Positions 1-9,159 of a DNA stretch of 64,000 nt are shown here, piece after piece. The notes below the pieces were generated by a model. It was given only the letters and a program-made list of their open reading frames with translations. It ran no database searches and was not told the DNA's origin. The stretch is taken from assembly GCA_021813325.1 (NCBI GenBank), contig JAKALA010000004.1:1-64000 (forward strand). The letters run 5' to 3'. The position numbers were made by a program, and so were the translations under genes. The DNA comes from a bacterium. Its GTDB lineage: Bacteria > Verrucomicrobiota > Verrucomicrobiia > Limisphaerales > UBA11358. Within the stretch, counting starts at the first letter, position 1, and the number at the start of each line of letters is the position of its first letter.

Positions 1-42
1 CGAAACGCTTCAATGGGGCCGCGCCCGCGCGGGCGCGGAAAT
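1..42 (-). CRISPR. Leader-proximal CRISPR repeat of a type I-G array running off the window
   Basis: Read on the minus strand, 42 to 7 is a 36-nt unit that ends in CCCCATTGAAGC, the kind of 3' end seen in type I repeats. Its centre (19-38) is a perfect 20-bp GC palindrome. Bases 6-1 would be the start of the newest spacer. Only one repeat is visible, so the array itself is inferred from the repeat-like structure and its place beside cas2. The array would be transcribed leftwards, away from the cas genes. Confidence 0.7.
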
Positions 43-246
43 AGTCTCTCTGTTACTCCTTCTGGCGCAAGCTCGCAATACTGCAATTGCGATTGCCTGC
101 ACTGTTCCAACTGTCTGCGTCCTTATGTTGTCTGTATGTCTTGTCATTAACTGTTTGCTTTGAAGTGGTTGCGTCGTGCGAGCGATGACGGGGTTTTTCG
201 CATCACCCCGCCGCTCGCGGGTTAAATTGTCAAAGAACTTGAAAGC
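43..246 (-). promoter_or_regulatory. CRISPR leader between cas2 and the first repeat
   Basis: This 204-nt non-coding stretch separates the cas2 stop from the terminal repeat. Leaders normally sit here; they carry the array promoter and the site where Cas1-Cas2 add new spacers. No clear -10/-35 pair could be picked by eye. A GC-rich hairpin (178-218) lies near its cas2 end. The assignment rests on position. Confidence 0.55.
178..218. terminator. Strong two-part hairpin downstream of cas2
   Basis: GCGAGCG (178-184) pairs with CGCTCGC (212-218), and CGGGG (189-193) pairs with CCCCG (206-210), around a 12-nt loop. It lies 29 nt past the cas2 stop and could end the cas transcript. There is no T-run on the minus-strand side, so it would be a weak intrinsic terminator. 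It may instead act as a structured leader element. Confidence 0.4.
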
Positions 247-537
247 CTAAAACACAAAACACGGTGCATCTATTTTAGTATAGGGCAGCCCCATTGATGT
301 AATCACACGGTCGCCGCGTCCTTCCGCCGGTCCAAGTGAGATGAACAGCACTTGATCTTCGTCTCGATTGATGATGTTGCTTAACGCCGTCTCCAATTCG
401 ATCTTTTCTGATGGATTCAAGTCGCACTCAAAAACCGAGAATTGCAGATGGTCGCCGAAACTGCGGCAGGCTTTGAACGTGCGTCGTAGCCGTTTGTCAT
501 CGGCAACATCGTAGCAAACCAAATAAGTCGTTCGCAT
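247..537 (-). CDS. cas2: CRISPR-associated endonuclease Cas2
   Basis: Cas2 forms the Cas1-Cas2 complex that inserts new spacers into the array. The 96-residue length is normal. The N-terminus TTYLVCYDVADDKR is the typical first strand, with the conserved metal-binding aspartate at residue 10 followed by a basic helix. It is the last gene of the cas operon: its ATG at 537 comes 3 nt after the cas4-cas1 stop, which implies co-translation. The array leader follows directly. Identification is firm. Confidence 0.95.
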   Translation of the reverse strand: MRTTYLVCYDVADDKRLRRTFKACRSFGDHLQFSVFECDLNPSEKIELETALSNIINRDEDQVLFISLGPAEGRGDRVITSMGLPYTKIDAPCFVF

Positions 538-540
538 AAA

Positions 541-2700
541 TCACCTCGTCATCAATGGAATGTATTCGGCAATTTCCCCTGTCAATGTTTTTGCCAGCAA
601 CCGCGCCTGCAATTCAAGCGCCCGCCGGTAGCTGACTTTGTAATCGAATAGCGGATGCGTGATGAGCGAACTCATCCGTTGCTCATACATCTGGAAAAAG
701 CGTTTGCGGCCCGGTGCGGTCAGGTTCACCGCCTGGCCGGCACGCACAAAATCTTTTTCCATGACCACGCGATTGTTGATGCAACTCAATACCGTGGATT
801 CGGCGATGAGCGGCCTCATTTCTTCCATCAAATCCAACGCCAGCGCCGGTCGTCCAAATCTTGGCTGGTGGAAAAAACCGATGTAAGGATCAAACCCCAC
901 TGCCAACGCCGCCAGCGTGCAATCCTTGCTCAACATGCTGTATGCCAGAGACAGCATCGCGTTGACCGGGTCAGTGGGCGGACGCCGGTTGCGATTGGTA
1001 AAATTGAAATTAAAAGCGAGTTGCTTTGAGTCTTTTGTTGGATTGTGTTCCGTCGCCAACTCGTCGGCAATTTTCACCATGCCGTTGAATTGCTGAAAAT
1101 ACAAGCTCGCGGCGGCACCTTCAATTCCGAGAAGTTCTTCAATGGAAGCGGCGTTCAGGGCATCTTCCGACGCCCGCTTGAGCTTCATAATCGCCGGTTC
1201 TGGCGGCTCCAGATGATTGCGCATAAGCATCGTCCGATGGTTGCGAATTTTTCCATGCACGAATTGCCTCGCCAACGACAGGCACGTTGCTTCGTCCCGC
1301 GCCAATCGAAATTGTTCCATGCGCAGAAACACATTTTTCAACGTGTGACCGCGCGTGATACCGTAAAACCAGCCGCCCATTGAAAAATAGGTGACGGGAA
1401 TTTCCATCTCGCAAAGCGACTGAACTGCTTGGGTCGAAATTTGAATGTTGCCGAACAAAGCGACGTGCGAAAGATCGCGCAAACGCACTTCGTCAATCAC
1501 CTTGTCCTTTTCTTTGACCTGCAACACTTCGTCTTTGCACCCGACACGAAAGCCTTGGGTATTGAGATAAAGAGGCCGAGTATCATCGCGTGCGGCAATC
1601 AATTTCCGGGGCGGTTCCAATTTCTTCGCCGACGAATCCGATTTTTCTGGCAAATCCTCAACCGGCGGCACAACGGCCAACATTCGCGTTTCATCCGGCA
1701 AACACACCGGCGCGAGCGAGCAACGCACGCACTTGGGCGAATTGACCAACGGCGGCGGAATCGGTCCGGTCACAATCCGTCTGGCCTCGGCGATGTTTTG
1801 CAAAATCCAGTTTTCCAATTCAGAAGTGATTGGCAGGCGAACTCGCTGCTTGGTGGCACGATAGTAAATGATGCCTTCGTTGCAGGTGTATCCGTTGTCA
1901 CGCAAAATGAGCGCCTGCAATCCAAGCTGCATCTTGTCCGTGTCCCACAATTCGTTGGCCTCTGAACCTTCTTTGGGTGCGCCCGCCTTGTAATCCACCG
2001 GGCAAACATCCAATGCACTGAACAGGTCGTCGCCTCCGCCGTCCGCTGAATCCGTTCGCGCTGCGCGAACTTCGACCAAATCCATTTTAGCGACAACGCC
2101 CAAACGATCCGAACCCATTTGCACGGAACGGGAATGAATTGTTTCAGGTTCCGCACTTGACGCTTCAGGTTCCGCGCTGGCAGATTCGGCATCAGCCGGT
2201 TTTTCCTCACCTTTCGATTTATCAGTGGTTGCCTTGCGCTTGGCCTTCGGCAATTCGCCATTCCCCGAATCAACGCGCTGATGAATTGCACCACCGCGTA
2301 ACGTGTCGGCGCTTTCGACAAACACGCCCTCAACAAATTCGTAATAGAACAGGCGTTGACAATAGACAAACTCGTTCAACATCCGGGCAGGAATTGGCTG
2401 TGGTTCCGAATCAGCACGTTGTCTGGCTTCTGACGCCTCTGGCGATTGCATCGGCTGGGATAACGGGGCAGTGACATCGGCTTCTGGCTGTGATTCGGCG
2501 GGCGTGACCCGCAGAACAATTTTCACCTGCTTTGCTTCCGGTGAAGATTGGCGTGGCGATTCGCGCCGTCCGGTATTGCTTAATCTTCCGCCAATTTCTT
2601 CAGGCGAAGCGCCCCTCGGCACCGGCGATGATTCCGATTCACTCAAACGATTTTCGGCGGAAGCCGGCAGATTTTGGTCATTCATAATATTTGGAGGCAT
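541..2700 (-). CDS. cas4-cas1: Cas4-Cas1 fusion protein (type I-G adaptation)
   Basis: The Cas4 half (about residues 104-335) selects and trims PAM-containing prespacers; the Cas1 half (about 375-719) is the integrase. Cas4 iron-sulphur cysteines are visible at 114 (NEFVYC) and at 324, 327 and 333 (CVRCSLAPVC). Cas1 active-site residues are E527 (LLGIEG), H611 (GFFHQPRFGR) and D623/E626 (LDLMEE). This fusion is characteristic of subtype I-G. Two things are odd: about 100 low-complexity, Ser/Pro/Glu-rich residues come before the Cas4 core, and a Lys- then Glu/Ala-rich insert lies at about 148-185. The start at 2700 has no clear Shine-Dalgarno; an ATG at 2685 is an alternative and would keep most of the extension. 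Confidence 0.94.
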   Translation of the reverse strand: MPPNIMNDQNLPASAENRLSESESSPVPRGASPEEIGGRLSNTGRRESPRQSSPEAKQVKIVLRVTPAESQPEADVTAPLSQPMQSPEASEARQRADSEPQPIPARMLNEFVYCQRLFYYEFVEGVFVESADTLRGGAIHQRVDSGNGELPKAKRKATTDKSKGEEKPADAESASAEPEASSAEPETIHSRSVQMGSDRLGVVAKMDLVEVRAARTDSADGGGDDLFSALDVCPVDYKAGAPKEGSEANELWDTDKMQLGLQALILRDNGYTCNEGIIYYRATKQRVRLPITSELENWILQNIAEARRIVTGPIPPPLVNSPKCVRCSLAPVCLPDETRMLAVVPPVEDLPEKSDSSAKKLEPPRKLIAARDDTRPLYLNTQGFRVGCKDEVLQVKEKDKVIDEVRLRDLSHVALFGNIQISTQAVQSLCEMEIPVTYFSMGGWFYGITRGHTLKNVFLRMEQFRLARDEATCLSLARQFVHGKIRNHRTMLMRNHLEPPEPAIMKLKRASEDALNAASIEELLGIEGAAASLYFQQFNGMVKIADELATEHNPTKDSKQLAFNFNFTNRNRRPPTDPVNAMLSLAYSMLSKDCTLAALAVGFDPYIGFFHQPRFGRPALALDLMEEMRPLIAESTVLSCINNRVVMEKDFVRAGQAVNLTAPGRKRFFQMYEQRMSSLITHPLFDYKVSYRRALELQARLLAKTLTGEIAEYIPLMTR

Positions 2701-2721
2701 TAAACAGCTATCTATATGCCA

Positions 2722-4356
2722 TTACGCACCAGAAATCGGTGCAAAAAGGCCCAAGCCAGAAAATTTTCCGCCCCCAATACAAACCGGGCCGGGAATTTTT
2801 ATAGGCTCGCCATAACTGTCCCGCCATGTGATTTGCACATGCAATCGGCGATAGCGCCTGTGTTGTTCCGGCACTGCGTAGCGCGATGCCAGTTCTGTGC
2901 CCGGCCAAAAACCAGTGTTGCGCCATTCTAGCTCGGCATGTTGCGTCAGCGCATCGGAAAAACCGGCTTGCCGGATAGCCTTTCGCAAAAGAAATTCGAT
3001 GCGCTTGTCCAGCTTGAGCAACAAGGTTTTCTTTTCATCGGCAGTCAGATTGTTGGCCTCGCCCGCCCGCATTCTTTGCCGAAGTTTTCGCGGGTCGTCG
3101 TAGCCGGGAAGAATAACGGGCGTGACCGTCGCCCAAGTCGCGGCGTGTTGAAAATACGCTTTGATCGCGCCGACGTTTTCCGGTTGCGGCTGCCGCGCCA
3201 ACAGCGCAATGGGATTTGATTTTTCCCCCGTTTTATCTTCCTCTTTGAGTTCCTGACCATCAAGTTGCCGGGTGAAACGGCGGAATAATTCGCGGTCGAA
3301 AGCACCGAACGCCGTCACCGCTACGCGCCGAATGCTGCCGACAACTTGCTTTTCGTCACCGCGAAATTCGATGCTTGGCAGTGGAAGAAACGCCAGCCGC
3401 GCGCCTTGCACCGGCTGATGCTGCTGGCCGTGCTCCTCGCCGTGCCCCTGAACCATCTGGCGAATTTCCTTCTCGCTCCAGCCGATACTTCGCGAAAAAT
3501 CCGAATCGTTTGCGATGTGACGAAGCATTCCCGCAACGTGTAATCCGCGCCGCGCGGTGTCGAAAGGGCGAAAGCCGCTGTCGTCCAGTTGGCGCAAAGC
3601 GAAAACCGCGCACGGCGAGCGCAATGGTTTGTTTTCCGAACGATAATTGGCAATACCATAGACGGCGAGCGGCGGCACGGGGGTAAAATTATCGCCGTTG
3701 ACACGGTTGAGAAAAGCCTTGTGGCGATTTTCCAAATCGTCCAGCGTGCCGGCCTGCGGCACTCGCAGCGGGTAATCGGTGTCTTCGTCCGTTGGGAAAT
3801 AGCGCTGACCTCTCAAGGCCGTGGTGTCGGTTTCATTGAGAATCGAAGCGTCGGCAACAACCAGATCAATTCCCCAACCGAGGCGAGACACAGAACGCAC
3901 AACAGCGAGAAGTGTTTTACTGTGTTTGACGAAATCGGCGGTGGCGTCGAGCGTCCAGAGGTAATGAACCGTGGCGCTGTCCGATAGCCGCAGCGGACGA
4001 ACTCGTTTTCCCGTGCGGTAACTGGAGATGTCTATGGGATGATTTTTGTTGTCGAAATACTTGCCCGCCGACCACTGTTTTGCCACGAGGTCGCCAACAT
4101 TATCAGGGACGTAGAGTTGGTAGCCGGATGTCGGCGTAACTTGGCCAGCAAGAATTTCCGGCGGCGGCAGTTGTTCAAACCAGTGTAGCGCAGCGACAGC
4201 ATTGTCTGGAATCTTTTCGTTTCCGGTGGCGGCGGCGTTGGTGATCGCTTGAAAGAGACGCAACGGCGACGGTGGCCATTCTGGTTCGCCGTAATCGGCG
4301 CGACCGTGAAATGTGCCGTCAAGAAAGTGGATGCTAATGCAAAGATGCTCTGGCAT
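2722..4356 (-). CDS. csb2: Csb2, Cas5-Cas6-type RAMP of the type I-G Cascade (GSU0054 family)
   Basis: Csb2 is the Cas5-like subunit that holds the crRNA 5' handle; in this family the C-terminal RAMP fold acts as the Cas6 repeat endonuclease. The start (residues 1-40) has the family signature: SIHFLDGTFHGR followed by EWPPSPLRLFQA. The C-terminus has a glycine-rich RAMP loop (GPVCIGGGKFSGLGLF, near 520-540). The length of 544 residues fits. It starts 9 nt after the csb1 stop and ends 21 nt before cas4-cas1, in one operon. No separate cas6 gene is seen, which fits Csb2 doing the repeat processing. Confidence 0.9.
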   Translation of the reverse strand: MPEHLCISIHFLDGTFHGRADYGEPEWPPSPLRLFQAITNAAATGNEKIPDNAVAALHWFEQLPPPEILAGQVTPTSGYQLYVPDNVGDLVAKQWSAGKYFDNKNHPIDISSYRTGKRVRPLRLSDSATVHYLWTLDATADFVKHSKTLLAVVRSVSRLGWGIDLVVADASILNETDTTALRGQRYFPTDEDTDYPLRVPQAGTLDDLENRHKAFLNRVNGDNFTPVPPLAVYGIANYRSENKPLRSPCAVFALRQLDDSGFRPFDTARRGLHVAGMLRHIANDSDFSRSIGWSEKEIRQMVQGHGEEHGQQHQPVQGARLAFLPLPSIEFRGDEKQVVGSIRRVAVTAFGAFDRELFRRFTRQLDGQELKEEDKTGEKSNPIALLARQPQPENVGAIKAYFQHAATWATVTPVILPGYDDPRKLRQRMRAGEANNLTADEKKTLLLKLDKRIEFLLRKAIRQAGFSDALTQHAELEWRNTGFWPGTELASRYAVPEQHRRYRRLHVQITWRDSYGEPIKIPGPVCIGGGKFSGLGLFAPISGA

Positions 4357-4365
4357 GACAAGTGA

Positions 4366-5481
4366 TTAGACGGTGGCGGCAGACTTCTTTTTCTTGGCCG
4401 TTTCGATGGCGGTCTTTGCCGCCTTCACGTCAAAAGGCACGGGGGCTTTTTCCCGCTTCTCTTTCTCGGCCTTAATGCCAAACGCCACCGCCGCCGCTTG
4501 CGCATATTTCAGCGCAGTTTCATGTGTGAGCGTGGCGTCGGTGCGTTTGCCGTTGACGGCGATTTCCTCAAATTTAGAGTCCCCATTGCCCACCAAAATC
4601 GTGCCTTGACGGAGGTAGCCGCCGGGAAGTTTGGTGAACGCAACCAGGGCAAGGCCGAGAATATAGCGGCGGAGATTCTTTGTCGCCTCACCGTTTTCGC
4701 CGTCGGAAGACTTCAACAGACGCAACGCCGCCAACGCAAGCGTGGCGGTGCGCACGATTCCTTTTTCCCCGGCGATAACGCCGCCGTGCGTGGCGGTTGC
4801 GGGAACATGAGTGAAACCACAGTTGGAACGCGCATCAGTTTCTTTTTTGCTTTCTTTGCCTTCGGGAATCGGGCCGAGAACTTTTTCATCGTCATACACG
4901 GTGACGGGGGCGGAGCTGCCGCCCGCCCAATATTGCGCCGAGCGTGTGAGACTTTTTACATCGTAAGCGCGGATGGTAGAGGCGATGAGGCGCGGTGCTT
5001 TGGCTTGCGTGTCGCGGGAATCCCAAACACCAAAGACCAGCGAGGTCGGAGCGATTTTGGCGAGCGGCGCGGCATTGCCGCCAAGCAGCGCCTTGAACGC
5101 CGCCTGTAGCTCGCTTTGCAACGACGAGTAACGCACAATCGCGTCACCGGCACGATGGCCGACATCAAGGAGGTTGATTTCTTTATCGCCGGCTTTGATA
5201 ATAATTTGAGGCACGAGCGCGGCATAATCGCCGGTTTTGAAAAGTGGCTCGATGCGATTGGCTTGCGAGCCAATGCTATCAACGAGCGTGACGTTCGCAC
5301 CATCGTCGAACTTATCAATATTGTAACCACCCTTAAAAGTCTTGTCTTCGGAGGCGGCATAGGTTGCGGGAAAGAAAACGCCGTCCGCGCCTTCCACAGG
5401 CATAAGATGTTCGCGCACGACAAGGGCGGCAGGGCCGTCGTCGGCAAGGTAGTGATCGAATTGTGTTAGGTTGTTGCTCAT
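4366..5481 (-). CDS. csb1: Csb1, Cas7 backbone subunit of type I-G Cascade (GSU0053 family)
   Basis: Cas7 subunits polymerise along the crRNA spacer. The protein has the Csb1 signature near its N-terminus: ALVVREHLMPVEG, then FFPATYA and a NRIEPLF motif at about residue 75. An earlier in-frame ATG exists at 5571, but it would run deep into cas8. The ATG at 5481 (MSNNLTQFDHYL) is 4 nt past the cas8 stop and gives a 371-residue protein of normal length, so it was chosen. The C-terminus is a Lys/Ala tail. Confidence 0.92.
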   Translation of the reverse strand: MSNNLTQFDHYLADDGPAALVVREHLMPVEGADGVFFPATYAASEDKTFKGGYNIDKFDDGANVTLVDSIGSQANRIEPLFKTGDYAALVPQIIIKAGDKEINLLDVGHRAGDAIVRYSSLQSELQAAFKALLGGNAAPLAKIAPTSLVFGVWDSRDTQAKAPRLIASTIRAYDVKSLTRSAQYWAGGSSAPVTVYDDEKVLGPIPEGKESKKETDARSNCGFTHVPATATHGGVIAGEKGIVRTATLALAALRLLKSSDGENGEATKNLRRYILGLALVAFTKLPGGYLRQGTILVGNGDSKFEEIAVNGKRTDATLTHETALKYAQAAAVAFGIKAEKEKREKAPVPFDVKAAKTAIETAKKKKSAATV

Positions 5482-5485
5482 AGTT

Positions 5486-6577
5486 TTACGATTGTGGTTT
5501 TGGTTTAGCGGAAATGAAAGCCTTGTGCTTACGTTGGCCGGTGCGAAACCAACTCTCAAAGCGATAACCATGCGGTGCTGAATCTGGCAGAAGCCCGACT
5601 ACCGCCGCCGAAACGAGTGCGATGGACAACGGCTTTGTCCAGACATGATAATCAAAAAGGCGAGTTGCATCTGGCACGGGCACAGGAATCGCACGCTGAA
5701 GACCAATGAGCGTGAGTAATTCAACGGCGGGTGCAGCAAATGTTTTCATTTTGAGGTCATTCGTCGCGAAGCCGACGTCGCGGGAGTGCGCGTTGGGGCC
5801 GCGATTGGCGTCGAAGTAGAATGGTTCTATTTTCTTTGCTTTAGTCGTAATGTTGGCGAGGTCTTGCTCGCGCTTTGCTTTCGCTTTCGCTACGTCTGCT
5901 TCAAACTTACTGGCGATTTTGCTTTTCTCTTTTTCGAGTTTTTCCCCCGACTTTTCTGCTTCTGCTTTTTTTAATGCCTCTGCCTGTTTTTCTCCTGCCC
6001 TATTCAGGGATGTCGCGCAAGTTTGCTCGATTTTTCCCCGCGCTTTTTCGATTTTTGCCAAGTCGTATGTTATCTGGAAATTGGTAAAAATACTTTCGCC
6101 AACATAGGCCGGATTGCAAAGCGACTGTTGAATCGCGAAGCTCATAGAACGGGCGATATTATGCACTTTCATTGAGCCAGCCCAAACTTTCAGCGCGGAG
6201 GTTTTAGCTGATGCTGTTATCCACCAATCAAGGCGAAGATTGAACGGTGAACCGAGAATGAGCGGCGGGGCGGAGGTATCTTTTTCTTCATTTTCACTTT
6301 CGTCCTCTTCGAGATCATCGCAGTCTTCATCTTTATCCACTTCCGATTTATCAATAACAGTAATTTCGGCGGCTGTAATTTTTTCGAGTAAGTCGGCGAG
6401 GAGCGAGGTGTTCGCAACAAGGAAATGCCATTGGCGCGAGGCTGAATCTTGCTCGAACCAGCCAATAGCTTCCGACGTCAAACGGCTGGCAAGTTCCAGC
6501 AATCCGCAGCAGGCAAAGCATTGGCCCGGATTGGTGACATCCACTCGGATTCGGAATGAAGGCGCGGGGATTGTCAT
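5486..6577 (-). CDS. cas8u2: Type I-G Cas8 (Csb3/Cas8u2, GSU0052-like)
   Basis: The position between cas3 and csb1, and the N-terminal motif PGQCFACCGLLELA, fit the subtype I-G large-subunit family, which recognises the PAM in Cascade. The protein is 363 residues long. It has an acidic segment (about 76-100, rich in D and E) and a long highly charged helix-forming segment (about 170-250, Lys/Glu/Ala-rich) that looks like an inserted coiled coil. Its ATG overlaps the cas3 stop by 4 nt (ATGA), showing translational coupling. The family call leans on context because Cas8 proteins diverge strongly. Confidence 0.8.
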   Translation of the reverse strand: MTIPAPSFRIRVDVTNPGQCFACCGLLELASRLTSEAIGWFEQDSASRQWHFLVANTSLLADLLEKITAAEITVIDKSEVDKDEDCDDLEEDESENEEKDTSAPPLILGSPFNLRLDWWITASAKTSALKVWAGSMKVHNIARSMSFAIQQSLCNPAYVGESIFTNFQITYDLAKIEKARGKIEQTCATSLNRAGEKQAEALKKAEAEKSGEKLEKEKSKIASKFEADVAKAKAKREQDLANITTKAKKIEPFYFDANRGPNAHSRDVGFATNDLKMKTFAAPAVELLTLIGLQRAIPVPVPDATRLFDYHVWTKPLSIALVSAAVVGLLPDSAPHGYRFESWFRTGQRKHKAFISAKPKPQS

Positions 6578-9159
6578 GATTTGGTCATTTTCGACGAAAT
6601 TCCGGCGCTGGCGGCATAATCGGCAGCGCGAAGTGACGATTCAAGATAGGCGAGTCCCCAACGGCCAAATCGCCGTTGTAATCGCGCAAATCGGCGCGGC
6701 ACTTCAATGGCAATCACCTCGCTGTCCGTCGGCGTGCTTTCAGGATCATGGGCTTCTTCAATCGGAAAATGCGGACGTGCTCTGCCGTGATGCGCCGCAA
6801 TCAGATGTAACACCAAATCACGCTCATCGGGTTCTAATTTCTGAAATTCCGTTTCTCGCCCAATATCCCGCAGCGAACCAAATTCATGACGATAGGGTTC
6901 GTCCATCATCCGCGGACGAAGTTTGCCTCCAGCTTTTGCCAGCCAGATATTTTCGTCGAGGTTGCCAATGCCGCGCTGCCAGTAACGTCGGCGTTTTCCG
7001 TAGTCGTGAAAGCGGGCGGCCAGCACAACGCAGCGTGACAAAGACTCAGGTAGGGCGAGTTTACGAACTATTTCAACCGCGTGGCCTTCGACATCGCGAG
7101 TGTGCTCGTCGAGAGAAACGGACTTCCCGGTTTTGCGAATGCCGCCCTTGTCAGTCAGAGCGGAAGTCTCCAGCCACAGCCAGTAACGATTTTTACCAGA
7201 ATTTTCGCCTTCTTCGTCATCTTCCCGATCACGCTGGAAGTCAATCAACCGAATGAGACGGAAGTCTGAAGCCGTATCCAAAATATCCGGGCTGGTTTGA
7301 AAAACTCGCAGGCGAACGCCTTTAATTTCCGCGACATCTTCCGAATCATCTCCGGCAGGCTCGGCCTTCCCGTCAAGTAGTCCTTTTGATAGACCACCCG
7401 CAGATGGCGGAAGCAAAATAGTCCGGCCATGCAAAAGTGATTCGGATTCCTTGTCGGCAAATCGGGATAACGGTTCAAATTCGACTCGCCCATCCTCCTG
7501 AATAATCCAGACCTGTTTTTCGCCGTTTCCATCGGAATCTTTTGCGAGTCGGTTCGCAATGTGTGCAAGGTGCTCGCGCACACGAAAAGAACGGTCGTGC
7601 AACAGTTCGTGTGGTTTGAGTGGAAAATCTTCAATGAGTTCTTTTGGCGGATAGCATCCACGCAAAGATTCGGTGATTTCGTCCACTTCGCGCCGCCACG
7701 CGACGTAAGTTTCCGGCAATTCCCATTCTGGTGGTTCACCATGCAAATACGGCGCGACTGGCGGACGCCCCGGCAACGCATCGCGGATGCTCGTCATCGC
7801 CCACGCATCGAAAAGAATGTCGGTGACTGGCCGGATTTCCGGGGCGGGACTAAACGCCGCGCTACGAGCCGCAGGATCGAGTTTGCGGAGTGCGTTGGGA
7901 CTGGCATCGCCCTTGAGGTGTTGCAGTAATTCGAGTGTCCGGGCGCGGGCGGCATCGAGAGCGTCGTCATTTTTGAAGTTCTCTGGATAAATCAATTCGA
8001 TGGTGCTGTCGCTTGTGTTGCCGAAACGATTCACCCGGCCAAACCGTTGGGCAATGCTTTCGTAAGTCGAAAGATCGCAAATCAAATCATCGGCAGAAAT
8101 GTTGACGCCTACTTCACCGGCGCTGGTGGCAATCAGATACACAGTGCCCTCACCGGGCGGAGGCGAATTTTCAGGACGACTCGATGGTGAAAGAAAGCGC
8201 AGAAATTGCGGGTTCTTTTGAGCGAGTTCATCGCGCTCCTTTCCGCGCATCGTTCCAGCAAGCACGACGGTGGCGAGCTTCTGTTTTTCCAACGCTTCCG
8301 CTACCCGTTGCGCGACATCCACCAAACGAGCAAACACCAACACCGCCCGGCCAGAATCCCGCCGCGCCGCAGCAAGTCTCGCAAGTTCTTCGGGAAGCTG
8401 TTTTTCATCGGCAATGGGATGAAGAATTAGGTGCTTTCGCGCCAAGAGGCGTTGTTTCACGCGCTCATCATTTTCATCATCAGCGGTAAGGCTAAACGGT
8501 GAACTTGCTTTGCGCGTGGTTGCGGAAAGTTCCAGCACGCGCAGCGGGCGAGCCTCTTTGCAACGGCTTTGCTCGGCAACGATGTCGGCAAGCAATTTCT
8601 GAAACGCCGGTTCAAGATGCGCTTCATCGTGGACGAGCAGCACGTCTTGGCCGAGCAACGCGGCATGATGCGGGCGTGTTTTGAAACCACAGGTGTAACG
8701 ACTGAAAAGCAATCCGCTGCCAATCATATCCACGGTGCCAACAATCACCGCTGGTCGCGCCGGGTCAGCGCACCATTCGCGGTTATCCGCGAATTGCCCG
8801 CGTAGCGTGCTGATGGCGAGCGGATTGTCAGCGGGAATTGCGCAAAGCTTTGCCAATGCGTTCCGCCATTCTGGAAATTCTTCAAGCCGTTTTCTAATAC
8901 GCTCCACCTCGGCGGTCGTTTGATCTACAACTGTGCGACGGTTGACGACATAAACCAACCGCCGAGGCATCTTGCCGGGATGGGTGATGAGCGCAATCAG
9001 CCAAATGGCAACAACAGATGTTTTTCCCAGGCCAGTTGGCAAATCCGCTGCTGGAGGAATTTCACCTTGGATGAATTTTTCATAAAGCGACTCCTGCCAC
9101 GGGAATGGATTGTTTTCCGTGAGCTTTTGAAAAAATGTGCTGAACGGAAGACGGTTCAT
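6574..9159 (-). CDS. cas3: Cas3 helicase-nuclease, type I-G (helicase N-terminal, HD C-terminal)
   Basis: Cas3 is recruited by Cascade to unwind and degrade target DNA. Helicase motifs are intact: Walker A LPTGLGKTS (40-48), DEAH box (178-181), SATTR (motif III), and QRFGRVNRFG (motif VI, about 371-380). The HD nuclease lies at the C-terminus: ARFHDYGKRR (about 715-724), RHEFGSL, and IAAHHGRARPHF. This helicase-then-HD order is the reverse of most Cas3 proteins and is typical of the GSU0051 type I-G group. It is the first gene of the operon and is coupled to cas8 by a 4-nt overlap. All key residues needed for activity appear present. Confidence 0.95.
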   Translation of the reverse strand: MNRLPFSTFFQKLTENNPFPWQESLYEKFIQGEIPPAADLPTGLGKTSVVAIWLIALITHPGKMPRRLVYVVNRRTVVDQTTAEVERIRKRLEEFPEWRNALAKLCAIPADNPLAISTLRGQFADNREWCADPARPAVIVGTVDMIGSGLLFSRYTCGFKTRPHHAALLGQDVLLVHDEAHLEPAFQKLLADIVAEQSRCKEARPLRVLELSATTRKASSPFSLTADDENDERVKQRLLARKHLILHPIADEKQLPEELARLAAARRDSGRAVLVFARLVDVAQRVAEALEKQKLATVVLAGTMRGKERDELAQKNPQFLRFLSPSSRPENSPPPGEGTVYLIATSAGEVGVNISADDLICDLSTYESIAQRFGRVNRFGNTSDSTIELIYPENFKNDDALDAARARTLELLQHLKGDASPNALRKLDPAARSAAFSPAPEIRPVTDILFDAWAMTSIRDALPGRPPVAPYLHGEPPEWELPETYVAWRREVDEITESLRGCYPPKELIEDFPLKPHELLHDRSFRVREHLAHIANRLAKDSDGNGEKQVWIIQEDGRVEFEPLSRFADKESESLLHGRTILLPPSAGGLSKGLLDGKAEPAGDDSEDVAEIKGVRLRVFQTSPDILDTASDFRLIRLIDFQRDREDDEEGENSGKNRYWLWLETSALTDKGGIRKTGKSVSLDEHTRDVEGHAVEIVRKLALPESLSRCVVLAARFHDYGKRRRYWQRGIGNLDENIWLAKAGGKLRPRMMDEPYRHEFGSLRDIGRETEFQKLEPDERDLVLHLIAAHHGRARPHFPIEEAHDPESTPTDSEVIAIEVPRRFARLQRRFGRWGLAYLESSLRAADYAASAGISSKMTKS

